The notes under the pieces were generated by a model. That model was not told the DNA's origin. It saw nothing but the letters and a program-made list of their open reading frames with translations, and did no database searches. From positions 1 to 57,046 of the forward strand of contig NZ_JARKOT010000231.1 in assembly GCF_029977985.1 (NCBI RefSeq): a DNA stretch of 57,046 nt, read 5' to 3'. The position numbers were made by a program, and so were the translations under genes. This document shows positions 34,429 to 43,436 of this stretch, piece by piece. The DNA is from Propioniciclava sp. (GTDB lineage Bacteria > Actinomycetota > Actinomycetes > Propionibacteriales > Propionibacteriaceae). Within the stretch, counting starts at the first letter, position 1. Every line of letters begins with the position of its first letter.

Positions 34429-36149
34429 CCGACATCGCCGTGAGCTCCCGCGGGCTCCTGGCCGCCTTCTCTGCCGCCGGCGTCCTGACGTGGGGCGACG
34501 TCCACCCCGCCCAACAACTGGCCCACTTGTTCGGGGAGGCCGACGAGCGCGTCCATCTCGCGCTGGCCCTCACGGTGCGGGCGTTGCGGTCGGGTTCGAT
34601 CTGCCTCGAGTGGGCGCGCGTGCGCGAGTTGGGTCTCGGGGAGGACGCCGTCGCCGACGTCCCCGAGGTGCTGTGGCCGGAGGAGTCCGGCTGGCTGGAC
34701 GCGCTCCGGGCGAGCCCCGCCGTGACCGTGGGCGACGGGGCACCGGGTCAGCGGCCGCTCCGGTTCGCCGACGACGCGTTGTACCTCGAACGCCACTTCG
34801 GCGACCAGGAAGCCGTTCGTCTGGGCCTCCTCGCCAGGCTGGCTGCGGCGGTCGAGCCTGTGCCGATCGAGCCTGTGCCGGTCGAGCCTGCGCCGGCCCC
34901 GCCTGCCGAGGCCGTCCCGGCGAGCGGGGCCACCGATGAGCAGCAGGCGGCGATCCTGCTGGCGCTCGGCCAGCGGGTGTCGGTGATCGCGGGTGGCCCC
35001 GGCACGGGGAAGACGCACACGATCCGGCTGCTCATCGAGCAGTTGCGGGCCACCGAACCGGACGCTCTCGTCGCGCTCGCCGCGCCCACGGGCAAGGCCG
35101 CGGCGCGGATGACCGCGTCGTTGCGCTCGGTCGGCCTCACCGCGGCGACCCTGCACACGCTGCTCGGTTGGCGGCCGGATTCCCGCAACCGCTTCGTGCA
35201 CGACGCCACGAATCCGTTGCCGCATGACGTGGTGGTCGTCGACGAGATGTCCATGGTGTCGATGCTCCTCATGTCCCGGCTCTTGGCGGCCCTCAAGCCG
35301 ACGGCCCGCCTGGTGCTGGTCGGCGACCCGGACCAACTGGCCTCGGTCGACGCCGGCTCGGTCCTCGCCGACATCGCTCGCGCCCCGGCCACGCAAGGCG
35401 TGGTGGCGCGGCTCGAGCGGAACCACCGCTTCAACCGGACGATCGCGGCGCTGGCCCGGGCCATCCGCGACGGAGAGCCGGACGCCGCCCTCGCCGTCCT
35501 GGGCGCCGGCGGCGAGGAGGTGTCCCTCGCCGACGGCCCGTCGGCGGCGTCACGGCTCCGGCAGCGCGTGGTGGAGCCGGGGGTGCGACTCCTGGAGGCG
35601 GCGGCGTCCGGCTCGGTGGGTTCCGCGCTGGCCGCGCTCGACGAGCACCGGCTGTTGTGCGGGCATCGGCGGGGTCCCTTCGGCGTCCAGCACTGGACGC
35701 GGCAGGTCGTCGCCTGGCTGTCCGAGGCCGCGCCCGAGCTGGCGTCCGAGGGCGAGTTCGCGACCGGCCGGCCGGTCATGGTCACAGCGAACGCGCCCGA
35801 GTTCGGCCTGTACAACGGGGACACCGGCGTGCTGATCGCCGATTCGGCGACAGGGCCGCGGGCCTGGTTCCGGCAGGGCGACGACTTACGCAGCCATTCC
35901 CCCTTCGTGGTGGACGGGCTCACCACCGTGCATGCCATGACGGTTCACAAGGCGCAGGGCAGCCAGTTCGCGCACGTGAGCGTGGTGCTGCCGCCCGTCG
36001 GCTCGCCCCTGCTGACGCGCGAACTGCTCTACACGGCTGTGACCCGGGCGGAGTCGTCGGTGCTGCTCGTCGGCTCGGCGGACGCCGTCCGCGAGGCGGT
36101 CACGCATCCCGTTCGACGCATGAGCGGCCTGGCGCGTCGGCTCACCTGA
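34425..36149 (+). CDS. recD: Exodeoxyribonuclease V alpha subunit RecD
   Basis: The 574-aa 5'-3' helicase has Walker A GGPGTGKTHT, PTGKAAARM, motif II VVDEMSMV, GDPDQLASVDAGSVLADI and the C-terminal VHKAQGSQFAHV and YTAVTRAESSV motifs of RecD. A proline/valine/glutamate linker with EPVPIEPVPVEPAP at about 143-160 separates the N-terminal domain, which contacts RecC in the family, from the motor. The ATG overlaps the recB stop. The length is near the usual roughly 600 aa. Confidence 0.95.
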   Translation: MTDIAVSSRGLLAAFSAAGVLTWGDVHPAQQLAHLFGEADERVHLALALTVRALRSGSICLEWARVRELGLGEDAVADVPEVLWPEESGWLDALRASPAVTVGDGAPGQRPLRFADDALYLERHFGDQEAVRLGLLARLAAAVEPVPIEPVPVEPAPAPPAEAVPASGATDEQQAAILLALGQRVSVIAGGPGTGKTHTIRLLIEQLRATEPDALVALAAPTGKAAARMTASLRSVGLTAATLHTLLGWRPDSRNRFVHDATNPLPHDVVVVDEMSMVSMLLMSRLLAALKPTARLVLVGDPDQLASVDAGSVLADIARAPATQGVVARLERNHRFNRTIAALARAIRDGEPDAALAVLGAGGEEVSLADGPSAASRLRQRVVEPGVRLLEAAASGSVGSALAALDEHRLLCGHRRGPFGVQHWTRQVVAWLSEAAPELASEGEFATGRPVMVTANAPEFGLYNGDTGVLIADSATGPRAWFRQGDDLRSHSPFVVDGLTTVHAMTVHKAQGSQFAHVSVVLPPVGSPLLTRELLYTAVTRAESSVLLVGSADAVREAVTHPVRRMSGLARRLT

Positions 36150-36184
36150 CGGGAGGCGCGTCGGGCCGGGCATCGGTTGGGAAG

Positions 36185-36217
36185 TGTCACGGCCGAAGCA
36201 CCCGAATGGGCGTGACA
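36185..36217. other. Inverted repeat between recD and nudC
   Basis: TGTCACG (36185-36191) and CGTGACA (36211-36217) are perfect complements, with CCC/GGG pairing around GAAT inside. It lies in the 124-nt gap between convergent recD and nudC and may be a shared terminator; it has no T-tract. Confidence 0.4.
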
Positions 36218-36273
36218 ATGGCGAGCGCATCAATTGAGTCGAAGCGCCCGACGTGCCCCGCCCATCGTGCCGC

Positions 36274-37140
36274 TCAGGCCAGGCGTCCGGCCCGCCACTC
36301 AGCGATGATGCGGCTCGCGATGGAGACGCTGGCGGGCAGCTTGACCTCACCGGCGGCGACAGCAGCGGCCAGCTCCTCGCGGCTGAAGAAGCGCGCCCAC
36401 TCGATCTCCTCGCCGTCGACTGTGATCTCGGTGCCTTGGGCACGGGCCACGAAGCCGAGCATGAGCGACCGCGGAAACGGCCACGGTTGGCTGCCCACAT
36501 AGGCGAGCGAGGTGAGGGTCAGGTCGGACTCCTCGGCGATCTCCCGGTGCACGGCCTGCTCCAACGACTCCCCCGCCTCGACGAACCCGGCCAGGATCGA
36601 GACGCGGCCGGTGTCCCAGACACGTTGGTGGGCGAGGAGCAGCCGGTCGTCGGCGTCCAGCACGGCGACGATCACGGCAGGGTCGGTCCGCGGGAAGCGC
36701 GGCCGCTCGCACACCGGGCACCACCGTTGGTGGCCGCCCTCGCGCACCTGCGTTATGGCGCCGCACTGCCCGCAGTGGGGAGCGACCCGGTGCCAGTTCA
36801 CGAGCGCCACGCCCGTCGTGACCACGTCGGCCATCGTCTCGTCGAGTCCGGTGGCCAGCTCGCGCAGCGACGCTGTCTCCCCTTGCCCAGACAGGTCCGA
36901 CGCCTCCGCGACGAACCACGCCGCCTGATCGACCAGCCCGACGAGGAGGTGCCGCTCGGGCACGTAGCCGCCGCGCGGCCGCTCCGACCGGAGCTCGCCG
37001 TCGGTCGCCGTGACGAACGATTGGTCGTCGACCCCGAAAACACGCGAGGTCGGGTCGGCCCACCACGCCGCCACGGCGGGGACATCGGCGCGCCCGGCGA
37101 GGACGCGATCCAAACGGCTGTCAGGGACCCAGGGCTCCAC
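36274..37140 (-). CDS. nudC: NAD(+) diphosphatase NudC
   Basis: NudC hydrolyses NAD(H) and can remove NAD caps from RNA. The 288-aa protein has the zinc ribbon CGQCG ... CPVC (about 123-144), the Nudix box GFVEAGESLEQAVHREIAEE, and the NudC signature SQPWPFPRSLMLGF. In the Nudix box the position normally Gly near the end (EExG) is Asp (EESD), outside the metal-binding RExxEE core. Start GTG at 37138-37140. It lies 9 nt beyond the adnB stop and is probably the last gene of the adnA-adnB-nudC unit, an order also seen in mycobacteria. Confidence 0.93.
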   Translation of the reverse strand: MEPWVPDSRLDRVLAGRADVPAVAAWWADPTSRVFGVDDQSFVTATDGELRSERPRGGYVPERHLLVGLVDQAAWFVAEASDLSGQGETASLRELATGLDETMADVVTTGVALVNWHRVAPHCGQCGAITQVREGGHQRWCPVCERPRFPRTDPAVIVAVLDADDRLLLAHQRVWDTGRVSILAGFVEAGESLEQAVHREIAEESDLTLTSLAYVGSQPWPFPRSLMLGFVARAQGTEITVDGEEIEWARFFSREELAAAVAAGEVKLPASVSIASRIIAEWRAGRLA

Positions 37141-37149
37141 GCCGCCAAA

Positions 37150-40100
37150 CTAGCGCGCTGCGACCGCACGCCTCACCATCGCGTCCAACTCGACCCGGCC
37201 CACCAGGCGCGCCGGGCGGACAATCCGGCCGGTGGGCACGTCGCAGAACACGGCGTCCACGCAGTCCACGTCCACGCCCTGCAGCTCTGCCCAGGCGAGC
37301 CGGTACAGCGCCAACTGCAGTGGGTCGGCGCCCGCGGCGTTTCCGGTCTTCCAGTCGACGACGAGGAACGCCTGTCCTCGATCAGCCGCCCCGGCCGGGG
37401 CTCGGCCGTCGGACTCCTCGAAGACGGCGTCGATACGGCCTCGGACGACGGTGCCGCCCAGGAACAGCGAGAACGGCACCTCCGTGGCCTGCGGCGTCCG
37501 GTGCGCAAACGGACCCGCCTCGAACGCCTGCACCAGGCTCGCGAGGTCGGCGTCGACCGGCGCCCCGTCGTCGGGACCGTCGTCGAGCAGGCTCGCCGGC
37601 GAGCCGAAGCGGCGCTCCAGCCACGCGTGGAACCGCTCGCCGGTCCGCGCCGCCGGTCGCGGAGGCCTCGGCATGGGCCGGTTCACCTGGGCGAGATACC
37701 CTTCGGCGTCCGCCCCGAGCGCGATGAGTGCGGTAGCCGACAGGTAGGGCGGCAACGCCACCTCGCTCCCTCGCCGCCTGGCGGCGGCCTCAGCGAGCAA
37801 GACGTCGGCCGCGGCGTCCCAGGAGGCCACGAGCGCAGCCTCGTCGAGCGGCAGCGGCTCCTCCTCCCGGACGCCGCCGGTGCGGTAAGCCGCCACCGCT
37901 TGCGCCGCACGCACGCGGCGTTCCCGGCCGGCCGGGTCGAGCGCCACGGGCCACTCCACCGCCCGCCCGCCCGCCTCCAGCGGGTTCTCGGCGGACACGT
38001 CCCGATGGTCGACCTCGGTGGCGAACCGCTCCAACACGCGCAGGTACGGCGAGACGGCGCGGGGCCGCAGCAGCTCCGACCACGCGTGCGTCGTCGCGAC
38101 CAGGTGCTGCCGGGCGCGGGTGACGGCCACGTAGGCGAGCCGATCGTCCGCCCGCCGGGCCTCGTCCTTCAGCGCCTCCGCGTACTCCTTGGCGGCCGCG
38201 TCGCTCAGGTCGGCCAGCTGCGCGATGTTGGCGGCGTCCCCACGCAGGTCGGCCGGCAGCACGGCGGCGTTCCGCAGCCAGTTGCCCTGCACCCGGTCTG
38301 AGGGGAACACCTTGTCGGCCAGCGCCGGGCAGAACACCACCTCCCACTCCAGCCCCTTCGCCCGGTGCATGGTGAGCAGCTTGACCGAGTCGTCGCGCGT
38401 CGGCACCGGCTGCTCCAGCCCCACGCCGTGCTCCTCCTCGGCCCGCAGCCAGCCCAGCAGGCCCGTCAGCGACCCATCGCCGTCGATGTCGGCGTAGCCC
38501 GCCACCTGCGCGACGAAGGCGTCCAGCTGCCGCAGGCCGTCGGGGCCGCGCAGGCCGCACTCCACCTCCAGCCCGAGCGTGGCGATGACGCGGCGCACCA
38601 GCTCGGTCACGGGCGCGTTGGCCCGCGCCCGGAGCGCCGCCAGCTCGGACGCCGCCGCCGTCAGCCGGCGCCGCCCCTCGGCGGTGTAGGGGCCGTCGCC
38701 GAGGTCCCCGAGCGCCTCGGCGAGCGACGGCGCCCGGGCCGACGTCGTCGCATCGATGATCGCGGCGATCTCCTCCGCGGCGGTCGCGTCGTCGACGGGC
38801 CGGTCGTCGCCGGCGAGCTCGCGCGCGCGGCGTCCGAGCACCGCCAGGTCGGCCGGGCCGATGGCCCACCGCGGCCCGGTCAACACACGGATGACGTCCG
38901 GGTTCGCCGTGGCGTCGGCGAGCACGCGCAGCACGGCCACCACGTCGGCCACCTCCGGCACCTGCAGCAGCCCGTCGAGGCCGACGATCTCCACGGGCAC
39001 GTCGCGGGCGGCCAGCGCGGCGTACAGCGGCCGGATGTGGGCGTTGCGCCGCGCGAGCACGGCGATGTCGGACCACCGCGGCGCCAGCCCCGTCTCGCGG
39101 CTGGCCACGATGCGGTCCACCACCCAGGTGACCTCGTCGGGCCACGTGTCGAACGAGGCGACGGTGATGTCGCCGGGCGGCGTGCCCTCGGGTGCCACGA
39201 GGTCGACGTCGATGCCGTCCCACTGCAGCTCCTCGTCGGCGCGCAGCGGCGCGGCGAGCGCGTTCGCGGCGTCCAGGATCACCTGCCCCGAGCGCCGGTT
39301 GACGGTGAGCGCGTACCGGGCGGCCGGCGAACCGTCGGCCCGCGGGAACTGCTCGGCGAACGTGATGATGTTGGCCGCCGCCGCGCCGCGCCAGCCGTAG
39401 ATCGCCTGGCAGGGGTCGCCGACGGCGGTGACGGGGTGACCGCCGCCGAACAGCTGGGCGAGCAGCTGGGCCTGGGCGCTGGACGTGTCCTGGTACTCGT
39501 CGAGCAGCACGACGCGGAACTGCTGGCGCAGCGACGCCCCCACCGAGGGCACGAGCCGCGCCAGCCGCGCGGCCACGCCCATCTGGTCGGCGAACTCGAC
39601 CGCGCCGAGCGAACGCTTGAGCCGCTGGTAGCCGTCGACCAGCCCGGCCAGCTCGACGCGCTCGGCCGCCACGGACGCCGCCTGCTTCATCGACGCGTAG
39701 AGCTCTTTGCGCCGCGAGAGCGGCGAGCCGGCGACCCCGCGCAGCACCTCGTCGGCGTGGTCCACCAGCGCGTCGCTGTCCACGAGGTGCGCCGCGAGGT
39801 CGCCGTCGAGGGCGAGGACGCGGTCGGTCACGCTGTCGGGGCGCAGCCGGGCCAGCTGGTGGAACGGGCCCGGGGCGGCCGACACGACGCGGGAGGCGAG
39901 CCGGAACCGCGCGGCACCGGTGATGAGCCGCGCCTCTCCCTCGACGCCGATGCGCAGCCCGTGGTCGGCGACGAGCCGGGCGGCGAACGCGTCGTAGGTC
40001 ATGATGAGCTGCTCGCCGGCGTCGTCGAGACCCTCGGCGTCCACGACGCCCGCCCGAGCGAGGGCGACCCGGACGCGGCCGCTCAGCTCGGCCGCCGCCT

Positions 40101-40317
40101 TCCGCGTGAACGTGAGGCCGAGCACCTCCTCGGGGCGCACCTGGCCCGAGCCCACGAGCCACACGACCCGCGCGGCCATGACCGTCGTCTTGCCCGAGCC
40201 CGCCCCGGCGATGATGACGCCCGGCTCGAGCGGTGCCGCGATGGCGCGCAGCTGCTGGTCGGAGAAACCGATGCCGAGGGCGTCCGACACCTCGGCCACG
40301 TCGGTGAAGCGCCTCAC
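37150..40317 (-). CDS. adnB: AdnB-type helicase-nuclease
   Basis: The 1055-aa protein has a UvrD-like motor with Walker A GAGSGKTTVM, motif II LLDEYQDTSSAQ, motif III GDPCQAIYGWRGA and motif VI YVAVTRARQHL, then a C-terminal RecB-family nuclease with the catalytic FLVVDWKTGNA. In mycobacteria AdnAB is a heterodimeric double-strand-break resection engine; AdnB is its lead motor and the second gene of the pair, as here. The GTG at 40315-40317 overlaps the adnA stop. The gene pair coexists with RecBCD. Confidence 0.92.
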   Translation of the reverse strand: MRRFTDVAEVSDALGIGFSDQQLRAIAAPLEPGVIIAGAGSGKTTVMAARVVWLVGSGQVRPEEVLGLTFTRKAAAELSGRVRVALARAGVVDAEGLDDAGEQLIMTYDAFAARLVADHGLRIGVEGEARLITGAARFRLASRVVSAAPGPFHQLARLRPDSVTDRVLALDGDLAAHLVDSDALVDHADEVLRGVAGSPLSRRKELYASMKQAASVAAERVELAGLVDGYQRLKRSLGAVEFADQMGVAARLARLVPSVGASLRQQFRVVLLDEYQDTSSAQAQLLAQLFGGGHPVTAVGDPCQAIYGWRGAAAANIITFAEQFPRADGSPAARYALTVNRRSGQVILDAANALAAPLRADEELQWDGIDVDLVAPEGTPPGDITVASFDTWPDEVTWVVDRIVASRETGLAPRWSDIAVLARRNAHIRPLYAALAARDVPVEIVGLDGLLQVPEVADVVAVLRVLADATANPDVIRVLTGPRWAIGPADLAVLGRRARELAGDDRPVDDATAAEEIAAIIDATTSARAPSLAEALGDLGDGPYTAEGRRRLTAAASELAALRARANAPVTELVRRVIATLGLEVECGLRGPDGLRQLDAFVAQVAGYADIDGDGSLTGLLGWLRAEEEHGVGLEQPVPTRDDSVKLLTMHRAKGLEWEVVFCPALADKVFPSDRVQGNWLRNAAVLPADLRGDAANIAQLADLSDAAAKEYAEALKDEARRADDRLAYVAVTRARQHLVATTHAWSELLRPRAVSPYLRVLERFATEVDHRDVSAENPLEAGGRAVEWPVALDPAGRERRVRAAQAVAAYRTGGVREEEPLPLDEAALVASWDAAADVLLAEAAARRRGSEVALPPYLSATALIALGADAEGYLAQVNRPMPRPPRPAARTGERFHAWLERRFGSPASLLDDGPDDGAPVDADLASLVQAFEAGPFAHRTPQATEVPFSLFLGGTVVRGRIDAVFEESDGRAPAGAADRGQAFLVVDWKTGNAAGADPLQLALYRLAWAELQGVDVDCVDAVFCDVPTGRIVRPARLVGRVELDAMVRRAVAAR

Positions 40318-43300
40318 GAGACCACCTGCCCACTGCGGGCCGGGCAGCTGGACCGCACCGGGCAGTAGGTGCAGTGCTCGCCCGGCTGCGCGTCAAAACG
40401 GCCGGCCTCGAGCACGTCGCACGCCCGGGCAACCTGGTGATGCACCCACGTGGGGTAGGCGAGCTCGGCCGGATCGTCGGTGAGGTGCGGCCGCTCGCGC
40501 AGCGACGGCTGCCGGAACTCCTTGGGCCAGTTCTCGCCGTCCTCGACGCGCAGGTAGACCAGGCTCGCCCCCGCGCTCGGTGCCGGCTCGCCAAACCCGC
40601 CCGCCTCGACCGCCAACTGGTACACCCCGATCTGGGGCGTCGCCTCGGCGGCCGCCTGCGACGGCTTGGTGCGGCCCGTCTTGAAGTCGACCACCTTGAG
40701 CGAACCGTCCTCGCGCCGTTCCAGCCGGTCGACCGCCCCGACGAGCCTCACCTGCCGGCCGTCGACCGTCACCTCGGCCGCGAACGGCACCTCGACGCCG
40801 ACGAGATCGGCGTGGTCGTGCCCCTCCTGCCAGGCCAGGAAGCGCCGCACGGCGGCGTCCGCCTCGGCCCGTTCGGACGCCGACAGCCACGCCGCCGGGA
40901 AGGGGATGTCGGCCCAGACCCCGTCGAGCGCGGCGTCCACGTCGCCCGGGCCCAGTTCGCCCGAGGCCGCCCGCTCGGCCACCGCGTGGATCACCGAGCC
41001 GAGGATGGTGCGGATCTCCCGCGGCGGTTCGGCGCGGGCTTCCCGCGCGAGGAAGTACTTGCGCGGGCAGGTGAGCAGCGACTCGACCTGGCTCGGGCTG
41101 AGCCGGATGGGCCCCTCGCCGGCGGGCGCGCGGGTGCCCGTGGGCTCCCGGACGCCCCACCACCGGGCCGGATCGGCGTCCGGGGCGAGCGGGTGACCGT
41201 CGTCGTCGACCGCGTCCGCGAGACGCGCGAGGCGGGCGGCGGCGGCGTCCCGCAGTCCTTCAGAGACCGTGGCGTCCTGCGCGACGCGCCGCAGCTCGGC
41301 CACGAGCGCGCGCAGCGTGTGCAGCCGGGGCGGGGCGGTGAGCAGGTGGCGCACCGGCACCCCCAGTTCAGTGAGGAACCTCGACGGCCGGTCGTCCTCC
41401 CCGTCGGTGCCCTCGACGGCGGTGACGAGCAGCCGCCCCTCGGCGCGCGAGCAGGCGAGCAGGAAGAGCCGCCGTTCGGTCGCCACGAGGTCGCGCGTGG
41501 TGATCCCGGCCCCGAGGGTGGCCCCCGTCGCCCCGGCTCCGAGCCGCTGCGGGTCGAAGACCGAGCCGCGCCGCCGCACGTCGGGCCAGACGCCCTCCTG
41601 CACCCCGGCGACCACGACGAACCTCCAGTGCCGACCCTTGGCCCGGTGGGCCGTGAGCAGCCGGACGCCGCGGCCCGCGACCGCCGCCTCGCGCTGCGAG
41701 TCGGCCGGGATCTGCTGGTTGGCCACCTCCGCCACGAACCACGCGACGCCCGCCTCGCCGCCCGGGCCGAGCGATTCCCGGGCGAGGTCGAACAGGGCGC
41801 ACACGGCGTCGAGGTCGTGGTGCGCCCGCGGGGACGCGTCGCCGCCGCGCACGGCGTCGGCACGGAGCCGCTCGGGCCAGTCGGTGCCCGACCACAGCTC
41901 CCACAGGACGGCCTCGGGCCGCGACCCTGCCGCCACCAGCGCGGCAGCCCGGGCGAGCAGGTCGCGGCGCGCGGCGACCGCGTCGGCCCCGTCGGGCAGG
42001 GGACGCCGCCCCGCCAGCGCCTGGGCGACCAGCTCGTCGGTGGGGGTTCCGACCGCGCGCGGGTCGGCCGCCCGCAGCCGGCGCCCCAGCGAACGGAGGG
42101 CGACGGCGTCCAGCCCGCCCCACGAACAGGTCAGGAGCCGCGTGGCCTGGTCGGCATCGGGCACGCCGCCCGCGGCAGCCACCTCGAGGCCGACCAGCAG
42201 GGGCCGGACGGCGAGCTCGGCGCCGAGACCGATCTCGTCGCCGGCGACCTCGACGGGGATGCCGGCATCGGTGAGGACGCGGGCGAGTGGCGGCAACTGC
42301 GTGCGCCCCGATCGCACGAGCACGGCCATGTCGCCCCACGGCACCTGGTGGTCGAGGTGGGCGGCGCGCAGTTCACCCGCGATGTGGCGGGCCTCCGTGG
42401 CCGAGTCGGGAAACGTGCACACGTCGAGGCGCCCGGAACCCCCGCCCGTCGCCGCCCGGTAGGCCTGCACCGCGCCTGCCTCGAGGGCGGGCACCCCGAG
42501 CCGGCGGGCGACGGCCGTGCAGGCGGCCACCTGCTCGGGAGGACGCCGGTGGGCCACGCCGAGCGCAACGACCCGCGGTGCCACCGAGCCGTCGCCGAAG
42601 AGCGGGCCGAACTCGGCGGCCGCGCGCGGGTGCGCGCCGCGGAAGCGGTAGATGGCGGTGTCGGGGTCGGCGAGCGCGACCACGGGCAGGGCGTCGCCGG
42701 CCAGCGCCCGGACGAGCCCGATCTGGGCGGGGTCGAGCTCGCACCACTCGTCGACGTACACGGCCGCGATCTCGGCGCGCAGGGCGGCGAGCACCGGCGG
42801 CCGTTCGAGCAGCAGCCGGGCGCGATGGACGAGTTCGGCGTAGTCGAGCGCTTGTTCGGCGTCGAGCACGTCGAGGTACTCGGCCATGAACGCCCCGAGC
42901 GCCCCCCAGCCGGGTTCGCGGGCCGCAGCCGCGGCGTCCGTGAGCTCGTGGGGGTCGAGACCCAGGTGGCGCGCCCGCGCGAGCGCGGCGCGCGCCTGCG
43001 TGGCGAAGGCGCGGGTGCCGAGGGCGGCCTCGAGCTCGGCCGGCCAGGGAGCGGGGCTGCCGAGCAGGAGCTCCCGGATGCGGAACTCCTGCTCGGGGGC
43101 GGTGAGCAGGCCGGGCGCGGCGTCCTCCGCGTCGGCGAACCGGGCCAGCAGGGTGAGGCAGAAGGCGTGCACGGTCATGACCTGCGGGGCGAGCGTGGTG
43201 CGCCCGGCCGCGCGCACGATGCGGTCGCGCAACTCGGACGCCGCCTGGCGCGTCAGCGCGAACACCAGCGGCGGCAGCGCGCCGGCGCGGATGCGGGCAG

Positions 43301-43400
43301 CGACGGCGTCCACGAGCAGCGTCGTCTTCCCCGTGGCCGCCGCGCCGAGGACGAGCACCGGGCCAGCTGCGTCAGCCACCGGATTGATCATGCTCGCCAT
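40314..43400 (-). CDS. adnA: AdnA-type helicase-nuclease with iron-sulfur cysteines
   Basis: The 1028-aa protein has Walker A GAAATGKTTLL near residue 20, a divergent motif II YVDEWCELD (usual DEYQD), ADPDTAIYRFRGAHPRA and a weak motif VI (ACSRAEGRLL). The C-terminal nuclease has the catalytic VVDFKTGRT and four cysteines, LTCPRKYF plus C1010, C1013 and C1019, expected to hold an AddB/AdnA-like 4Fe-4S staple. This fits AdnA, whose ATPase is the weaker motor in mycobacteria. ATG at 43398-43400 (MASMINPV) is chosen; ATG at 43389-43391 is possible. It is divergent from the LigD-type polymerase. Confidence 0.9.
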   Translation of the reverse strand: MASMINPVADAAGPVLVLGAAATGKTTLLVDAVAARIRAGALPPLVFALTRQAASELRDRIVRAAGRTTLAPQVMTVHAFCLTLLARFADAEDAAPGLLTAPEQEFRIRELLLGSPAPWPAELEAALGTRAFATQARAALARARHLGLDPHELTDAAAAAREPGWGALGAFMAEYLDVLDAEQALDYAELVHRARLLLERPPVLAALRAEIAAVYVDEWCELDPAQIGLVRALAGDALPVVALADPDTAIYRFRGAHPRAAAEFGPLFGDGSVAPRVVALGVAHRRPPEQVAACTAVARRLGVPALEAGAVQAYRAATGGGSGRLDVCTFPDSATEARHIAGELRAAHLDHQVPWGDMAVLVRSGRTQLPPLARVLTDAGIPVEVAGDEIGLGAELAVRPLLVGLEVAAAGGVPDADQATRLLTCSWGGLDAVALRSLGRRLRAADPRAVGTPTDELVAQALAGRRPLPDGADAVAARRDLLARAAALVAAGSRPEAVLWELWSGTDWPERLRADAVRGGDASPRAHHDLDAVCALFDLARESLGPGGEAGVAWFVAEVANQQIPADSQREAAVAGRGVRLLTAHRAKGRHWRFVVVAGVQEGVWPDVRRRGSVFDPQRLGAGATGATLGAGITTRDLVATERRLFLLACSRAEGRLLVTAVEGTDGEDDRPSRFLTELGVPVRHLLTAPPRLHTLRALVAELRRVAQDATVSEGLRDAAAARLARLADAVDDDGHPLAPDADPARWWGVREPTGTRAPAGEGPIRLSPSQVESLLTCPRKYFLAREARAEPPREIRTILGSVIHAVAERAASGELGPGDVDAALDGVWADIPFPAAWLSASERAEADAAVRRFLAWQEGHDHADLVGVEVPFAAEVTVDGRQVRLVGAVDRLERREDGSLKVVDFKTGRTKPSQAAAEATPQIGVYQLAVEAGGFGEPAPSAGASLVYLRVEDGENWPKEFRQPSLRERPHLTDDPAELAYPTWVHHQVARACDVLEAGRFDAQPGEHCTYCPVRSSCPARSGQVVS

Positions 43401-43419
43401 CCCACCACACCCCGCCGAC

Positions 43420-43429
43420 AATCTAGATT
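43420..43429. promoter_or_regulatory. Palindromic shared -10 element between adnA and the LigD-type gene
   Basis: The 10-mer AATCTAGATT is its own reverse complement, so TAGATT appears on both strands. On the plus strand it lies 7 nt before the ATG at 43437 (leaderless). On the minus strand it would start transcription near 43413, 13 nt before the adnA ATG. No good -35 is seen on either side. Confidence 0.55.
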
Positions 43430-43436
43430 GGCCGCC

